Shown here piece by piece: positions 43,391 to 51,792 of a stretch of DNA of 64,000 bases. The number at the start of each line of letters is the position of its first letter. Position 1 is the first letter of the stretch. Position numbers and translations under genes: made by a program. Source of the DNA: Porphyromonadaceae bacterium UBA7332 (GTDB taxonomy: Bacteria; Bacteroidota; Bacteroidia; Bacteroidales; UBA7332). Under the pieces are notes generated by a model. It made no database searches. It was not told the DNA's origin and was given only the letters and a program-made list of their open reading frames with translations. The stretch spans positions 71,347 to 135,346 of the forward strand of contig DKPO01000005.1 of NCBI GenBank assembly GCA_002471225.1, given 5' to 3'.

Positions 43391-44665
43391 TTATGATCCC
43401 TGCTTTTCTATTGTAAATATAAAGAAGGAACCGGTATATCGGGCATATACTTTTAGTTCTGATAAATCTGCAATGGCCTTTACTATAGATAAGCCTAAAC
43501 CTGTTGAATCTTCACGGGATGAACTGCGATTAAATCGATTAAAAAGATCTCCTTCGGGAATATCCCCGATGTAGCTATTCGTTATACAAATCTTATTTTC
43601 CTCTATCAGTACTGCTATTTCTCCGTTTTCTTTCGATGTGTACCTCATTGCATTTGAAAAAATATTATTTAATAATATGCATAATAAAGCTTCATCTATC
43701 TCATGAATAAACAGAGCGTCTTCTTTAAGCGTATATGTAATATTCTTCAACTCAAAAAACTCATTATACTCCTCTCCTTTCTCTCGGATATAACGATTAA
43801 ACTCACAAAGGATTTTATTGTCATATTGCTGATTATTAATACGTGTCAGCAACATCAGAGAGCGATTAAACAGAGATATCCTGTTTATATTGATCTGCAT
43901 TATATGCAATAATTCAATCGTTTTAGAGTCTTCCTGATGCATTTCCAGTAATAAATCTATCTTAGAGCGCATAATAGTCAATGGGGTCTGCATTTCATGC
44001 GTGACATTCTCTGACCACTCTTTACTTTTCCGAAAATCCCTTTGAATCCGATTCATCATCTGCATAAAAGCTTTCTCCAGCTGACTAATTTCATCAACGG
44101 AACTTTTGGTAAATTCATATTTTATATCTGAATGAATACTTGCTTGTCCGAGTTCATCGATAAATCGTTTTATCGGTTTCCAAATCTTTGTTGTTATGAA
44201 TCCCCGCATGAGAATAATATATAACATCAATAAAAGGAAAATACATATGAATGTAAAGATCGTGGCAAACATCATATCCTTTTTCCCCATAGTTCGAAGT
44301 AATATCACAGTAAGATAATCCTTATCCTGTACTTTCACGGGAAAAGTTATAGTCCGGAAAGACCTGTATCTTTGTGTTTTGTGATGCCATATAGTCGTAT
44401 CATTGAATTGTGTCCGTTCATTCCCGGCAGGTAGGTATTGTTTGTAAATCAGACGACCTTTTTTAATTCCTAATTCGACGTCGTCAACCAATCGCCCTTT
44501 CTGCGCGACCATTTTAAGCAGATTCTTTTTATAATCGGTTAAAGTCTCATCGGATGTTTTATTTGCCAGAGATTCGAATATGATATATTGTGTCAATGCA
44601 CAAAGCACAATAACAATAAAAGTTGCCAGAAACGAATATCTGCTATAGATTTTTGAAAGTTTCAT
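43391..44665 (-). CDS. Sensor histidine kinase
   Basis: The 424-residue protein has two membrane helices (about 12-32 and 130-155) around a periplasmic sensor of about 100 residues. A HAMP-like linker follows, then the HisKA motif NVTHEMQTPLT with His near 223, an N box NNIFSNAMRY and a G box STGLGLSIV. It is the kinase partner of the regulator encoded 3 bases upstream. It lies opposite a PepSY-like lipoprotein gene, the probable target. Confidence 0.95.
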   Translation of the reverse strand: MKLSKIYSRYSFLATFIVIVLCALTQYIIFESLANKTSDETLTDYKKNLLKMVAQKGRLVDDVELGIKKGRLIYKQYLPAGNERTQFNDTTIWHHKTQRYRSFRTITFPVKVQDKDYLTVILLRTMGKKDMMFATIFTFICIFLLLMLYIILMRGFITTKIWKPIKRFIDELGQASIHSDIKYEFTKSSVDEISQLEKAFMQMMNRIQRDFRKSKEWSENVTHEMQTPLTIMRSKIDLLLEMHQEDSKTIELLHIMQININRISLFNRSLMLLTRINNQQYDNKILCEFNRYIREKGEEYNEFFELKNITYTLKEDALFIHEIDEALLCILLNNIFSNAMRYTSKENGEIAVLIEENKICITNSYIGDIPEGDLFNRFNRSSSREDSTGLGLSIVKAIADLSELKVYARYTGSFFIFTIEKQGS

Positions 44666-44668
44666 AAT

Positions 44669-45352
44669 TTATGATTCGTCTGAAAATTTATATCCTACCC
44701 CATAGACTGTTCGTATATAATCTGAACATCCCACTGATAATAACTTCTTACGTAGATTACGCAAATGAGTATATACAAAATCAAGAGAATCGGCAGAAAT
44801 ACCAATCGTATCACCCCATAAATGATCTACAATCGTTTCTTTACTTAATATGCGTTCCTTATTTACCATAAAATAATAAAGAAGTGCATATTCTTTTTTA
44901 GTCAGAATCAATTCATTCCCATTCACAAAAACTTTATGACTATCCGGTAAAACGGTTATTTCATTAAATCGCATTTCATTAACGCCCTTCTGCAATCGCC
45001 TGCGAAGAATAGATCGAATGCGTGCATTAAGCTCTACTAAATGAAAAGGTTTTACCAGATAATCGTCTGCTCCAAGTTCCAGACCACGAACTCGATCTTC
45101 AAGCGTATCTTTAGCAGAGACTATAATGACACCGGTATCAGGATAAGAATCCTTAATTTCTTTCACGATCTCTAATCCGGAACCATCCGGCAAAGCAATA
45201 TCGACTACCAGACAATCATATTCATACATTTGAATATAATCTTTCGCATCCTTCAATGTTATAACATGCTCTATAGTCATAGCTTCCTTTTTCAGAAATG
45301 TCATAATAGACTTAGCTATCTCAACTTCGTCTTCTATAATAAGTATCTTCAT
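44669..45352 (-). CDS. OmpR-family response regulator
   Basis: The 227-residue regulator has the receiver with acidic residues Glu7-Asp8-Glu9, phospho-acceptor Asp51 in VVDIALPDGSG, and Lys near 101 (DYLVKPFH). The C-terminal winged helix has ILTKKEYALLYYFMVN and VYTHLRNLRKKL and ends GVGYKF. It probably binds the TTCAGAATT direct repeats before the divergent PepSY-like gene. A candidate -7 element is at 45387-45394. Confidence 0.95.
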   Translation of the reverse strand: MKILIIEDEVEIAKSIMTFLKKEAMTIEHVITLKDAKDYIQMYEYDCLVVDIALPDGSGLEIVKEIKDSYPDTGVIIVSAKDTLEDRVRGLELGADDYLVKPFHLVELNARIRSILRRRLQKGVNEMRFNEITVLPDSHKVFVNGNELILTKKEYALLYYFMVNKERILSKETIVDHLWGDTIGISADSLDFVYTHLRNLRKKLLSVGCSDYIRTVYGVGYKFSDES

Positions 45353-45386
45353 TATTTCACTGTTTCATTTTTGCATTAGTCCTAAA

Positions 45387-45394
45387 CAAATTTA
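45387..45394 (-). promoter_or_regulatory. Candidate -7 element for the two-component operon
   Basis: Reading leftward, TAAATTTG fits TAnnTTTG with a leader of about 30 bases before the regulator start at 45352. Confidence 0.5.
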
Positions 45395-45461
45395 GAACTA
45401 TATTATTGGAATAATAACCGATGAATAAAAAAAATAGCTAAATGCGATATTTTTTCGGAAA

Positions 45462-45495
45462 TTCAGAATTTCTTCAGAATTGGGTCTTTATTTTG
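45462..45495 (+). promoter_or_regulatory. Direct-repeat operator and promoter of the PepSY-like gene
   Basis: TTCAGAATT occurs at 45462-45470 and 45473-45481, an 11-bp period as expected for tandem OmpR-type dimers. A near-consensus -7 box, TTATTTTG at 45488-45495, follows so that the repeats overlap the -33 position. The layout fits activation of the gene at 45560 by the adjacent regulator. Confidence 0.65.
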
Positions 45496-45559
45496 TGCTC
45501 AGATTTTAGAATATAGATCGACCAACAACTAACTAAACTAAAAACAATTATTCAGTATT

Positions 45560-46456
45560 ATGAAACTTAACAGAAATTTTGCATGGATCGCGCTAGGTGC
45601 AACCATGCTATTAGGCAGCTGTCAGGAAGACAAAGACACAAATGTAGATTTCACACCATCAAAACAAATTGAAGAGGCATTTTTGAAACAATTTCCTAAT
45701 GCTAAAAACATTACATGGAGAGAGCAAAAAGGCTATACAGTTGCAAGCTTCTATTTAGATCAAAAAACAAAAGTAAAAAAAGACTATAACGAAGCTTGGT
45801 TTAAACATGATGGCAGTTGCGCCCTTACTGAAATTGAAATTGACAACTTCGAAAGCTTGCCATTAGCTGTTCAGGAAGGATATCAGGCTACTAAGTTTTA
45901 TGCTGAAGCTTGGACTATTGATGATATCGATTTGCTTTATCGCCCGGGTATGGAGCCAACTTATAAAATTGAAGTTGAGAAAGCTGGCCAACCTGATCAC
46001 GATCTTAAATTTTCGGAAGATGGCCGTTTATTGTCAGTAATGATCGACAATGATAATGATGACAATGACGATGATGATGACAACGTTCCTGTTGAAGTTC
46101 CATCGGCTATTATCAATTTCTTAGATAAGCACGCTGGAAATTATTCAATTCTTGATTTCGAGATTGAGAAAAATATGCTTGAAGTAGAAATTCGTGTAAA
46201 CAATCGTGAATTCGAATTATATTTCGAACAAAACAGCTATCATTTCTTATTCTCACAAACTGAAATAAGAATTTCAGAATTACCTGTGGATATTTTAAAT
46301 ACAATACATAGAGAATTTGCAGGTTATGAAATTGATGATTGTTATATCGTAGAATATCCTGACCATTCAGTTGCTTATAAAGTAGAAATGGAAAATGATG
46401 CTACTGATAAAGAGATCACAGTTTTATTTAATGAAGATGGTACGATTATAAAGTAA
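45560..46456 (+). CDS. PepSY-like lipoprotein, partner of the two-component system
   Basis: The 298-residue protein has a lipoprotein signal (MLLGSCQED), then two PepSY-like (DUF2874-type) halves: about 30-155 with IEEAFLKQFPNAKNITWREQ, and about 178-298 ending VLFNEDGTIIK. They are joined by a very acidic linker (about 159-173, DNDNDDNDDDDDN). Similar proteins accompany two-component systems in Bacteroidetes and may sense or buffer cations such as calcium at the envelope. It is divergent from the regulator gene. Role is inferred. Confidence 0.85.
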   Translation: MKLNRNFAWIALGATMLLGSCQEDKDTNVDFTPSKQIEEAFLKQFPNAKNITWREQKGYTVASFYLDQKTKVKKDYNEAWFKHDGSCALTEIEIDNFESLPLAVQEGYQATKFYAEAWTIDDIDLLYRPGMEPTYKIEVEKAGQPDHDLKFSEDGRLLSVMIDNDNDDNDDDDDNVPVEVPSAIINFLDKHAGNYSILDFEIEKNMLEVEIRVNNREFELYFEQNSYHFLFSQTEIRISELPVDILNTIHREFAGYEIDDCYIVEYPDHSVAYKVEMENDATDKEITVLFNEDGTIIK

Positions 46457-46640
46457 CTAAGAGAGTATCTCCGGAGATAATCCGGAGATCGCTTTCCTAT
46501 CAATAAAGAAAGCTCTGTTCATATATATATTATTAGACACACATCCAAATTAAATTTATTTTTACTCAGATCCTCTGCTAAAATCTATACTATTACATGA
46601 AAAATATTTTTTGATTGATATTCGTTATTTAGCAGACAAC

Positions 46641-46690
46641 AGATCCTTTACACAACCTCCGACAACGTGTAAAGGATCTTCTTGTTTTAT
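46641..46690 (+). terminator. 13-bp perfect hairpin terminator
   Basis: AGATCCTTTACAC (46641-46653) pairs with GTGTAAAGGATCT (46667-46679), followed by a T-rich tail. It is 185 bases past the PepSY-like gene and may end that transcript or a short RNA. Confidence 0.75.
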
Positions 46691-46705
46691 TCTCTCAGAG
46701 TAAAA

Positions 46706-46744
46706 AAAATAGCAGATGAAACATATCGCTTCATCTGCTATTTT
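46706..46744. terminator. 15-bp bidirectional terminator
   Basis: AAAATAGCAGATGAA (46706-46720) pairs perfectly with 46730-46744 around a 9-base loop, with A and T runs outside. It ends the leftward thioredoxin lipoprotein gene. Confidence 0.85.
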
Positions 46745-46764
46745 CTTTTATATTACCTTTATAT

Positions 46765-47874
46765 TTAATCCAGGATCTCAGCTACTTTATCGCGTAACTC
46801 TTTTCCATGAAGTCCTCTTGAAACAATCACACCATTTTGATCAATCAAAATAACATGAGGAATTGAATTGATACCATAAATTCGTCCTGCTTCACTTTTC
46901 CAGTGCTGTAATTCAGACATATGAATCCAGTTCAATTCATTCTCATCAATGTAATTTTTCCATCGACTTTCTTCCTTATCCAGAGACACTCCGACTATTT
47001 CAAGTCCTTTCGATCTATAATCACTATAAATTTCTTTTAAATTAGGAATCTCTGCTCTGCAGGGTGCACACCACGTAGCCCAAAAATCTACTAAAGTCAA
47101 TTTATTATTTGGAACAATATCCGAAAGACTTATTGAATCTCCTTTTAGTGACGGCATAGAAATATCAGTATATTGCTTTCCTACTGCTGTATTCTTTAGC
47201 ACATCCAAAAGATTGGTCACATAGATTACACCAGCGTAATTACGAAATTCCTGTGATGCTGATTTTATAATCTCTTCCTGCTTAGCCTGATCGTAATTAC
47301 GGAAATTCCAGTATAATACAATTGCGCCTGCAACATTGTCTTTATTGGCTTCAATAAAATTCAGGCTTAGTTGAGCTGATTCTGCACGAAGTCTATCAAT
47401 TTCTTCAGTCAAATTGTTGTCGGCTGATTCTGATAACTGATTCTGATTTTTAAGTTCAGCTTTCTCTTTCTGAAGTTTGGTTATTTTATCTTTTAAAACT
47501 TGATTAGCTTCAAAATATGTACGAAATTTATCAGAGACTTCTGATCCTTTAATTGAACTGATACTATCAATGGCTACCTGATAGTTTGCATTTTCTAATA
47601 CGAAATATAAATTGGGCATTTGAAAATCTTCAGTTTGTTCAGCTATCAGGATATAATTTTTAGCCGAATCCTGAACTCCTTCAAAAGTAAACTCTCCGTT
47701 TTTCACCAAAGTAGAATCCACTACCCTCAGCTCTTTGGCTACAACTTCTTTCAAATAAACTTTCTTTCCTTCTAACTCATTGGGTGCAGTACCTGATATT
47801 GAATACGAATTAGTGTTTTTTGTACACGAAAACAATGTCAAAGCTGCTAATCCACTTAAAATGACTCTCTTCAT
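46765..47874 (-). CDS. Thioredoxin-family lipoprotein (TlpA/ResA-like with DUF4369 part)
   Basis: ATG at 47874 gives 369 residues starting with a lipoprotein signal (ALTLFSC); nine further codons upstream lack one. The N-terminal half (about 25-130) is a DUF4369-type beta domain, followed by a coiled coil (about 135-185) and a C-terminal thioredoxin fold with WATWCAPCRAEIPNL and cis-Pro INSIPHVILID. Such proteins reduce disulfides in the periplasm. It lies just behind the rho terminator. Confidence 0.9.
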   Translation of the reverse strand: MKRVILSGLAALTLFSCTKNTNSYSISGTAPNELEGKKVYLKEVVAKELRVVDSTLVKNGEFTFEGVQDSAKNYILIAEQTEDFQMPNLYFVLENANYQVAIDSISSIKGSEVSDKFRTYFEANQVLKDKITKLQKEKAELKNQNQLSESADNNLTEEIDRLRAESAQLSLNFIEANKDNVAGAIVLYWNFRNYDQAKQEEIIKSASQEFRNYAGVIYVTNLLDVLKNTAVGKQYTDISMPSLKGDSISLSDIVPNNKLTLVDFWATWCAPCRAEIPNLKEIYSDYRSKGLEIVGVSLDKEESRWKNYIDENELNWIHMSELQHWKSEAGRIYGINSIPHVILIDQNGVIVSRGLHGKELRDKVAEILD

Positions 47875-47889
47875 ATAATAAATAAAAAA

Positions 47890-47930
47890 ATTACGATGCA
47901 AACATACAAAAAATATGTTTACACCGTAAT
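47890..47930 (-). terminator. Intrinsic terminator of rho
   Basis: A 17-bp arm pair at 47890-47906 and 47914-47930 with two mismatched positions and a 7-base loop, followed on the minus strand by seven T. It sits 48 bases past the rho stop. Confidence 0.88.
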
Positions 47931-47977
47931 TATTATCTTAGTCAAAATTTAATGATGATGATATACAATGATCGAAT

Positions 47978-50026
47978 TTAGCCTTGCATATTATCTAAAA
48001 ACTCTTCATTATTTTTTGTACGTTCCAATCTTTCTTTAATGAAATCCATAGCCTCTAATGAGTTCATATCACCAAGGTAACGACGAAGAATCCACATTCT
48101 GTTTAATGTAGCACGATCTAATAACAGATCATCTCTACGTGTACTCGATGACATAATATCAACTGCAGGGAAGATACGTTTATTTGCCAAACGACGATCC
48201 AATTGTAACTCCATATTACCTGTTCCTTTGAACTCTTCAAAGATAACTTCATCCATTTTGGATCCTGTATCGGTCAATGCAGTTGCAATAATAGTCAAAC
48301 TACCACCATTCTCAATATTACGGGCAGCTCCAAAAAATCTTTTCGGTTTGTGCAATGCATTAGCATCAACCCCTCCCGACAGAACTTTACCTGAAGCTGG
48401 AGCTACAGTATTGTAAGCACGAGCCAAACGTGTGATAGAATCCAATAAAATTACGACATCGTGACCACATTCAACCATACGCTTCGCTTTTTCCAAAACG
48501 ATTCCGGCTAGCTTCACATGCTTCTCTGCTGGCTCATCGAATGTCGAAGCTACAACTTCTGCATTTACGCTTCTTGCCATATCTGTAACCTCTTCAGGAC
48601 GCTCATCAATAAGCAGGATCAACAAATAAACTTCCGGGTTATTCAAAGCAATCGCATTTGCTACCTCTTTCAATAACATAGTCTTACCTGTCTTAGGTTG
48701 AGCCACAATCAGACCACGCTGACCTTTACCTATCGGTGAGAACAAGTCCATCACACGCATAGAAAGAGAGTCATTATAACCTTTACATAGCTTGAATTTC
48801 TCATCAGGGAACAATGGTGTAAGATAGTCAAATGGGATACGGTCACGTACTAATTCAGGTAAGCGTCCGTTAATCTTATTAACTTTAACCAACGGGAAGT
48901 ATTTCTCGCTCTCTTTCGGAGGTCTGATCGGACCCTCAACAACATCTCCTGTTTTCAACCCAAACAATCTGATTTGTGATTGAGAAACATAGATATCATC
49001 AGGAGAACTGAAATAATTATAATCTGAAGATCTAAGGAAACCATAGCCATCCTGCATAATTTCCAAAACACCCGAACCGATAATCAGATTATCAAATTCA
49101 TAAGGTTTTTCATTATTCTGAGTTTGCGCAGGTGCAGCAGCAGATTGTGCTACAACCGGTTGTTCTATAATCGGCTCAATTATAACGGGAGCTATAACAT
49201 CTTCTACTAACGGCTCAACAACCGGCTCTTCAATTATCTCTTCATGTACAGGAGATTTATGAACAGGGGCTTTATGAACAGGAGACTCAATTATATCAGG
49301 ATGCACATTTTTGGAAGAATGTTTAATCGGCTCAACAATAATTGGCTCAACAGTATCTTCTATATTTATTTCAGGATAATCAAAATCCTCATCAATCTCT
49401 AATATCGGAGATGAATGACCTGATTTTTTATCTTGTATATTTTGGGGCTTGAATTCCGTTTTCTTTTGAATACGCGGACGAAAACTTTTTCTTTCACCAA
49501 AAAGTTCTTTGATCGGATTTTCGATACGTCCCTTCAAAGTCGGAGCTGATTCTTTTGATGTATTATCTTCAGAAGTTTCATTTAATACCGGATTAGCAGT
49601 CTGAACCTCTGGTGCTTGTTTTGTATTTTCAGTAGAAGGCAATATAGCTTTTTCCAAAGCTTTTTCTTCAGTTTTATCAGTAGCAGTAATTGTTGTTTTC
49701 TTTTCTGATAGTACAGCATTTTGTTTTGGAGAAACTTCTGTAATCGGTGTTTCTGCTGTTTTCTTAGCTTTTGGTGCTTTTTTCTTATCCGAAACAGCTA
49801 CTTCTTTTTCTTTTGTTTCGGGTGTTGCTTTCGTACGTTTTTTCGATTTTTCAGCGGTTTTCGATTTTTCAGCTCCCTTCTCAGCAAGCGCTACTGCCTG
49901 ATGATCCAGAATGCTGTATATCAAAGTATCAGAATCCATGGAGCTGGTTTTCTTGATCTTCATATCTTTAGCAATTTTCAAGAGTTCATCTTGATTTTTG
50001 CTTTTTAAATCTTCTATCTTGTACAT
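47978..50026 (-). CDS. rho: Transcription termination factor Rho with long disordered insertion
   Basis: The 682-residue hexameric helicase has an N-terminal Rho_N part (1-45), then about 260 residues of low-complexity Lys/Glu/Pro/Ile sequence (about 50-310, including VHKAPVHKSPVHEE), an RNA-binding cold-shock-like domain (VLEIMQDGYGFLRS, about 317), Walker A QPKTGKTML (about 445) and Walker B VILLDSITRLARAY (about 528). E. coli Rho has 419 residues. Work on Bacteroides Rho has linked this kind of region to condensate formation. tilS lies 9 bases upstream. Confidence 0.97.
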   Translation of the reverse strand: MYKIEDLKSKNQDELLKIAKDMKIKKTSSMDSDTLIYSILDHQAVALAEKGAEKSKTAEKSKKRTKATPETKEKEVAVSDKKKAPKAKKTAETPITEVSPKQNAVLSEKKTTITATDKTEEKALEKAILPSTENTKQAPEVQTANPVLNETSEDNTSKESAPTLKGRIENPIKELFGERKSFRPRIQKKTEFKPQNIQDKKSGHSSPILEIDEDFDYPEINIEDTVEPIIVEPIKHSSKNVHPDIIESPVHKAPVHKSPVHEEIIEEPVVEPLVEDVIAPVIIEPIIEQPVVAQSAAAPAQTQNNEKPYEFDNLIIGSGVLEIMQDGYGFLRSSDYNYFSSPDDIYVSQSQIRLFGLKTGDVVEGPIRPPKESEKYFPLVKVNKINGRLPELVRDRIPFDYLTPLFPDEKFKLCKGYNDSLSMRVMDLFSPIGKGQRGLIVAQPKTGKTMLLKEVANAIALNNPEVYLLILLIDERPEEVTDMARSVNAEVVASTFDEPAEKHVKLAGIVLEKAKRMVECGHDVVILLDSITRLARAYNTVAPASGKVLSGGVDANALHKPKRFFGAARNIENGGSLTIIATALTDTGSKMDEVIFEEFKGTGNMELQLDRRLANKRIFPAVDIMSSSTRRDDLLLDRATLNRMWILRRYLGDMNSLEAMDFIKERLERTKNNEEFLDNMQG

Positions 50027-50035
50027 ATATAGTTG

Positions 50036-51370
50036 TTATTTTTCTAAAAATATTCTGTAAACTGTTTTAGTCTGATTTGTCACTTTATAAGAATCATGTG
50101 TTTTTTCACCGATGAGCCAAATTATATCGTCTCCGTTACATAAAAGCCATGAATTTTCTTTGCGATAGATATCATATTTCAAATCAGAAAAAATATCACT
50201 GATTTTCCGGGAACCTTTCATCCCGAATGGCTTCATTTTATCTCCTTTCTTCCATTTTCGTAATACTAATGGGAAAGAAAGTTTGTCAAAGTCAAAATAG
50301 GCTATTTGTTTTGTTTTTTCAATTTCTGTAAGTTCATTATATGGAACCTGCTGAATATGTAAACAAACAGGAGTTGTAATTTGTGAATCTCTGTCCTGAA
50401 TAAAGAATTCAGTCATTTTTGCAGAATCAACGTCCAATGAATGAATCAACAATGTTTCTCTGTCTTTTATCAGGCGATGTGTTGTAGAGTAGAACATCAA
50501 ACCTGACTGTGAATTATCAAGCGATTTAATAAGTTGCTCAATCGTAGTCCTGTTAAAATTATACGGAGACATTATATCGAACAATATCGTTTTTATCGAT
50601 TGTTCATCATGCAGCAGAGTAAGGTCTATCCTCAAACTACCCGATGATTTTTCTATGATAATATCGTTCTTAACCTTATCCAGTGCTTGATCATAAATCT
50701 TTTCTGCCTCGGTTATATTATGTATCGAACGTAATATCGTCTTCTTAGCATTTGGCTGAATATCCTCTAATAAAGGCATTAACTGATGTCTTATTTTATT
50801 TCTCTTATAATCGAGCGTAAAATTCGAACTATCATTTATATATTTATAATCAGACTGATCTAACCATTCTTCTAATTCTGATCTATAAATTGATAATAAG
50901 GGTCTTAAAATATGACCATTAATTTCTTTCATTCCAGTAAAGCCCCGAATACCTGTTCCTCTTAATAAATTCAGAAAGCATGTCTCTATCTGATCATCAG
51001 CATGATGAGCTACAGCTATAAATGAAGCCTTATACAGCTCTCTGATTTCTTCAAACCAGTTATACCGTAACTCTCTGGCCGCCATTTCGATAGAGATTTT
51101 ATTTAGACGGGCATACTCTTCTGTTTTAAAGTGAACAATCTTTAAATCCACACCTAATGACTCGCATAAATCAGATACAAACCTCTCATCTCTATCCGAC
51201 TCCTCATTACGTAAATGAAAATTACAATGCGCTGCAACACACTTACAACCAGCCTGATGAAACATATGCAACAGAGCAACCGAATCGGCTCCTCCACTTA
51301 ATGCTATAATAATTAACTGATCTCTTGTAATTTTTAGTCTATTAAGTGTATCAATAAATCTTTGGTACAT
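50036..51370 (-). CDS. tilS: tRNA(Ile)-lysidine synthase
   Basis: The 444-residue enzyme makes lysidine at C34 of the CAU-anticodon isoleucine tRNA. It has the PP-loop SGGADSVALLHM (about 26-37), HHADDQIETCFLNLLRGTG and the C-terminal domain with KWKKGDKMKPFGMKGSRKIS. It is translated just before rho (9 bases). A consensus promoter at 51691-51720 implies a leader of about 310 bases. Confidence 0.95.
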   Translation of the reverse strand: MYQRFIDTLNRLKITRDQLIIIALSGGADSVALLHMFHQAGCKCVAAHCNFHLRNEESDRDERFVSDLCESLGVDLKIVHFKTEEYARLNKISIEMAARELRYNWFEEIRELYKASFIAVAHHADDQIETCFLNLLRGTGIRGFTGMKEINGHILRPLLSIYRSELEEWLDQSDYKYINDSSNFTLDYKRNKIRHQLMPLLEDIQPNAKKTILRSIHNITEAEKIYDQALDKVKNDIIIEKSSGSLRIDLTLLHDEQSIKTILFDIMSPYNFNRTTIEQLIKSLDNSQSGLMFYSTTHRLIKDRETLLIHSLDVDSAKMTEFFIQDRDSQITTPVCLHIQQVPYNELTEIEKTKQIAYFDFDKLSFPLVLRKWKKGDKMKPFGMKGSRKISDIFSDLKYDIYRKENSWLLCNGDDIIWLIGEKTHDSYKVTNQTKTVYRIFLEK

Positions 51371-51690
51371 ACAATGAGCTTTTGAATGGATTTTATGATA
51401 ATGAAGTCATTATATCCCTTTACTGAAATTAGATCAAAATGAAGATTACTTTCTTTTTATAGAAATTCACCGTTATAACACTCTTTTATATCAAGTATTT
51501 GTGACATTTATATCTATAACAATAAAAACGTGCTATTTGCTCAATAAAAAATCAAACAATGTTCAATTATTCTAATTATAAATTGGTGAATATGGTTTTC
51601 ACAAGTTTTGAAGTAAGTCTTTGTAATGTTTACTTGTCTTATGAAATTGAATATTTTATCATTGTGAATGATAAATGAAGAATGATGCCA
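51371..51690 (-). other. 320-base region before tilS, probable long leader
   Basis: Downstream of the promoter at 51691-51720, reading leftward to tilS, the sequence is very AT-rich and holds only very short ORFs. No known riboswitch was recognised. It may be an untranslated leader of tilS-rho or a small RNA. Confidence 0.5.
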
Positions 51691-51720
51691 CAAATATACA
51701 AAGTTTTATCAAATAGACAA
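51691..51720 (-). promoter_or_regulatory. Consensus promoter upstream of tilS-rho
   Basis: Reading leftward: TTG at 51720-51718, 19 bases, TATATTTG at 51698-51691. Both boxes and spacing fit the Bacteroidetes consensus. The transcript should start near 51684. Confidence 0.8.
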
Positions 51721-51743
51721 CCACATCTCGAATATTTATAAAA

Positions 51744-51779
51744 AAAGAGTGATAATCTACAATAGAATTATCACTCTTT
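51744..51779 (-). terminator. Intrinsic terminator of the ettA operon
   Basis: AAAGAGTGATAAT (51744-51756) pairs with ATTATCACTCTTT (51767-51779); on the minus strand a run of T follows. It lies 14 bases past the ettA stop. Confidence 0.88.
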
Positions 51780-51792
51780 AATGATTTACAGA

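Larger units (their letters stand above)
46457..46764. other. 308-base gap with three hairpins, no gene
   Basis: The stretch holds ATCTCCGG/CCGGAGAT (46467-46474/46482-46489) right after the PepSY-like stop, then AT-rich sequence without an ORF, then two strong hairpins listed separately. A TATTTTTTG stretch at about 46605 resembles a loose -7 box upstream of the 46641 hairpin. Confidence 0.55.

Noticed and set aside
47899..47906. -7 box TATGTTTG for the thioredoxin lipoprotein gene
   Set aside because: It lies inside the stem of the rho terminator and has no -33 partner, so the match may be accidental.
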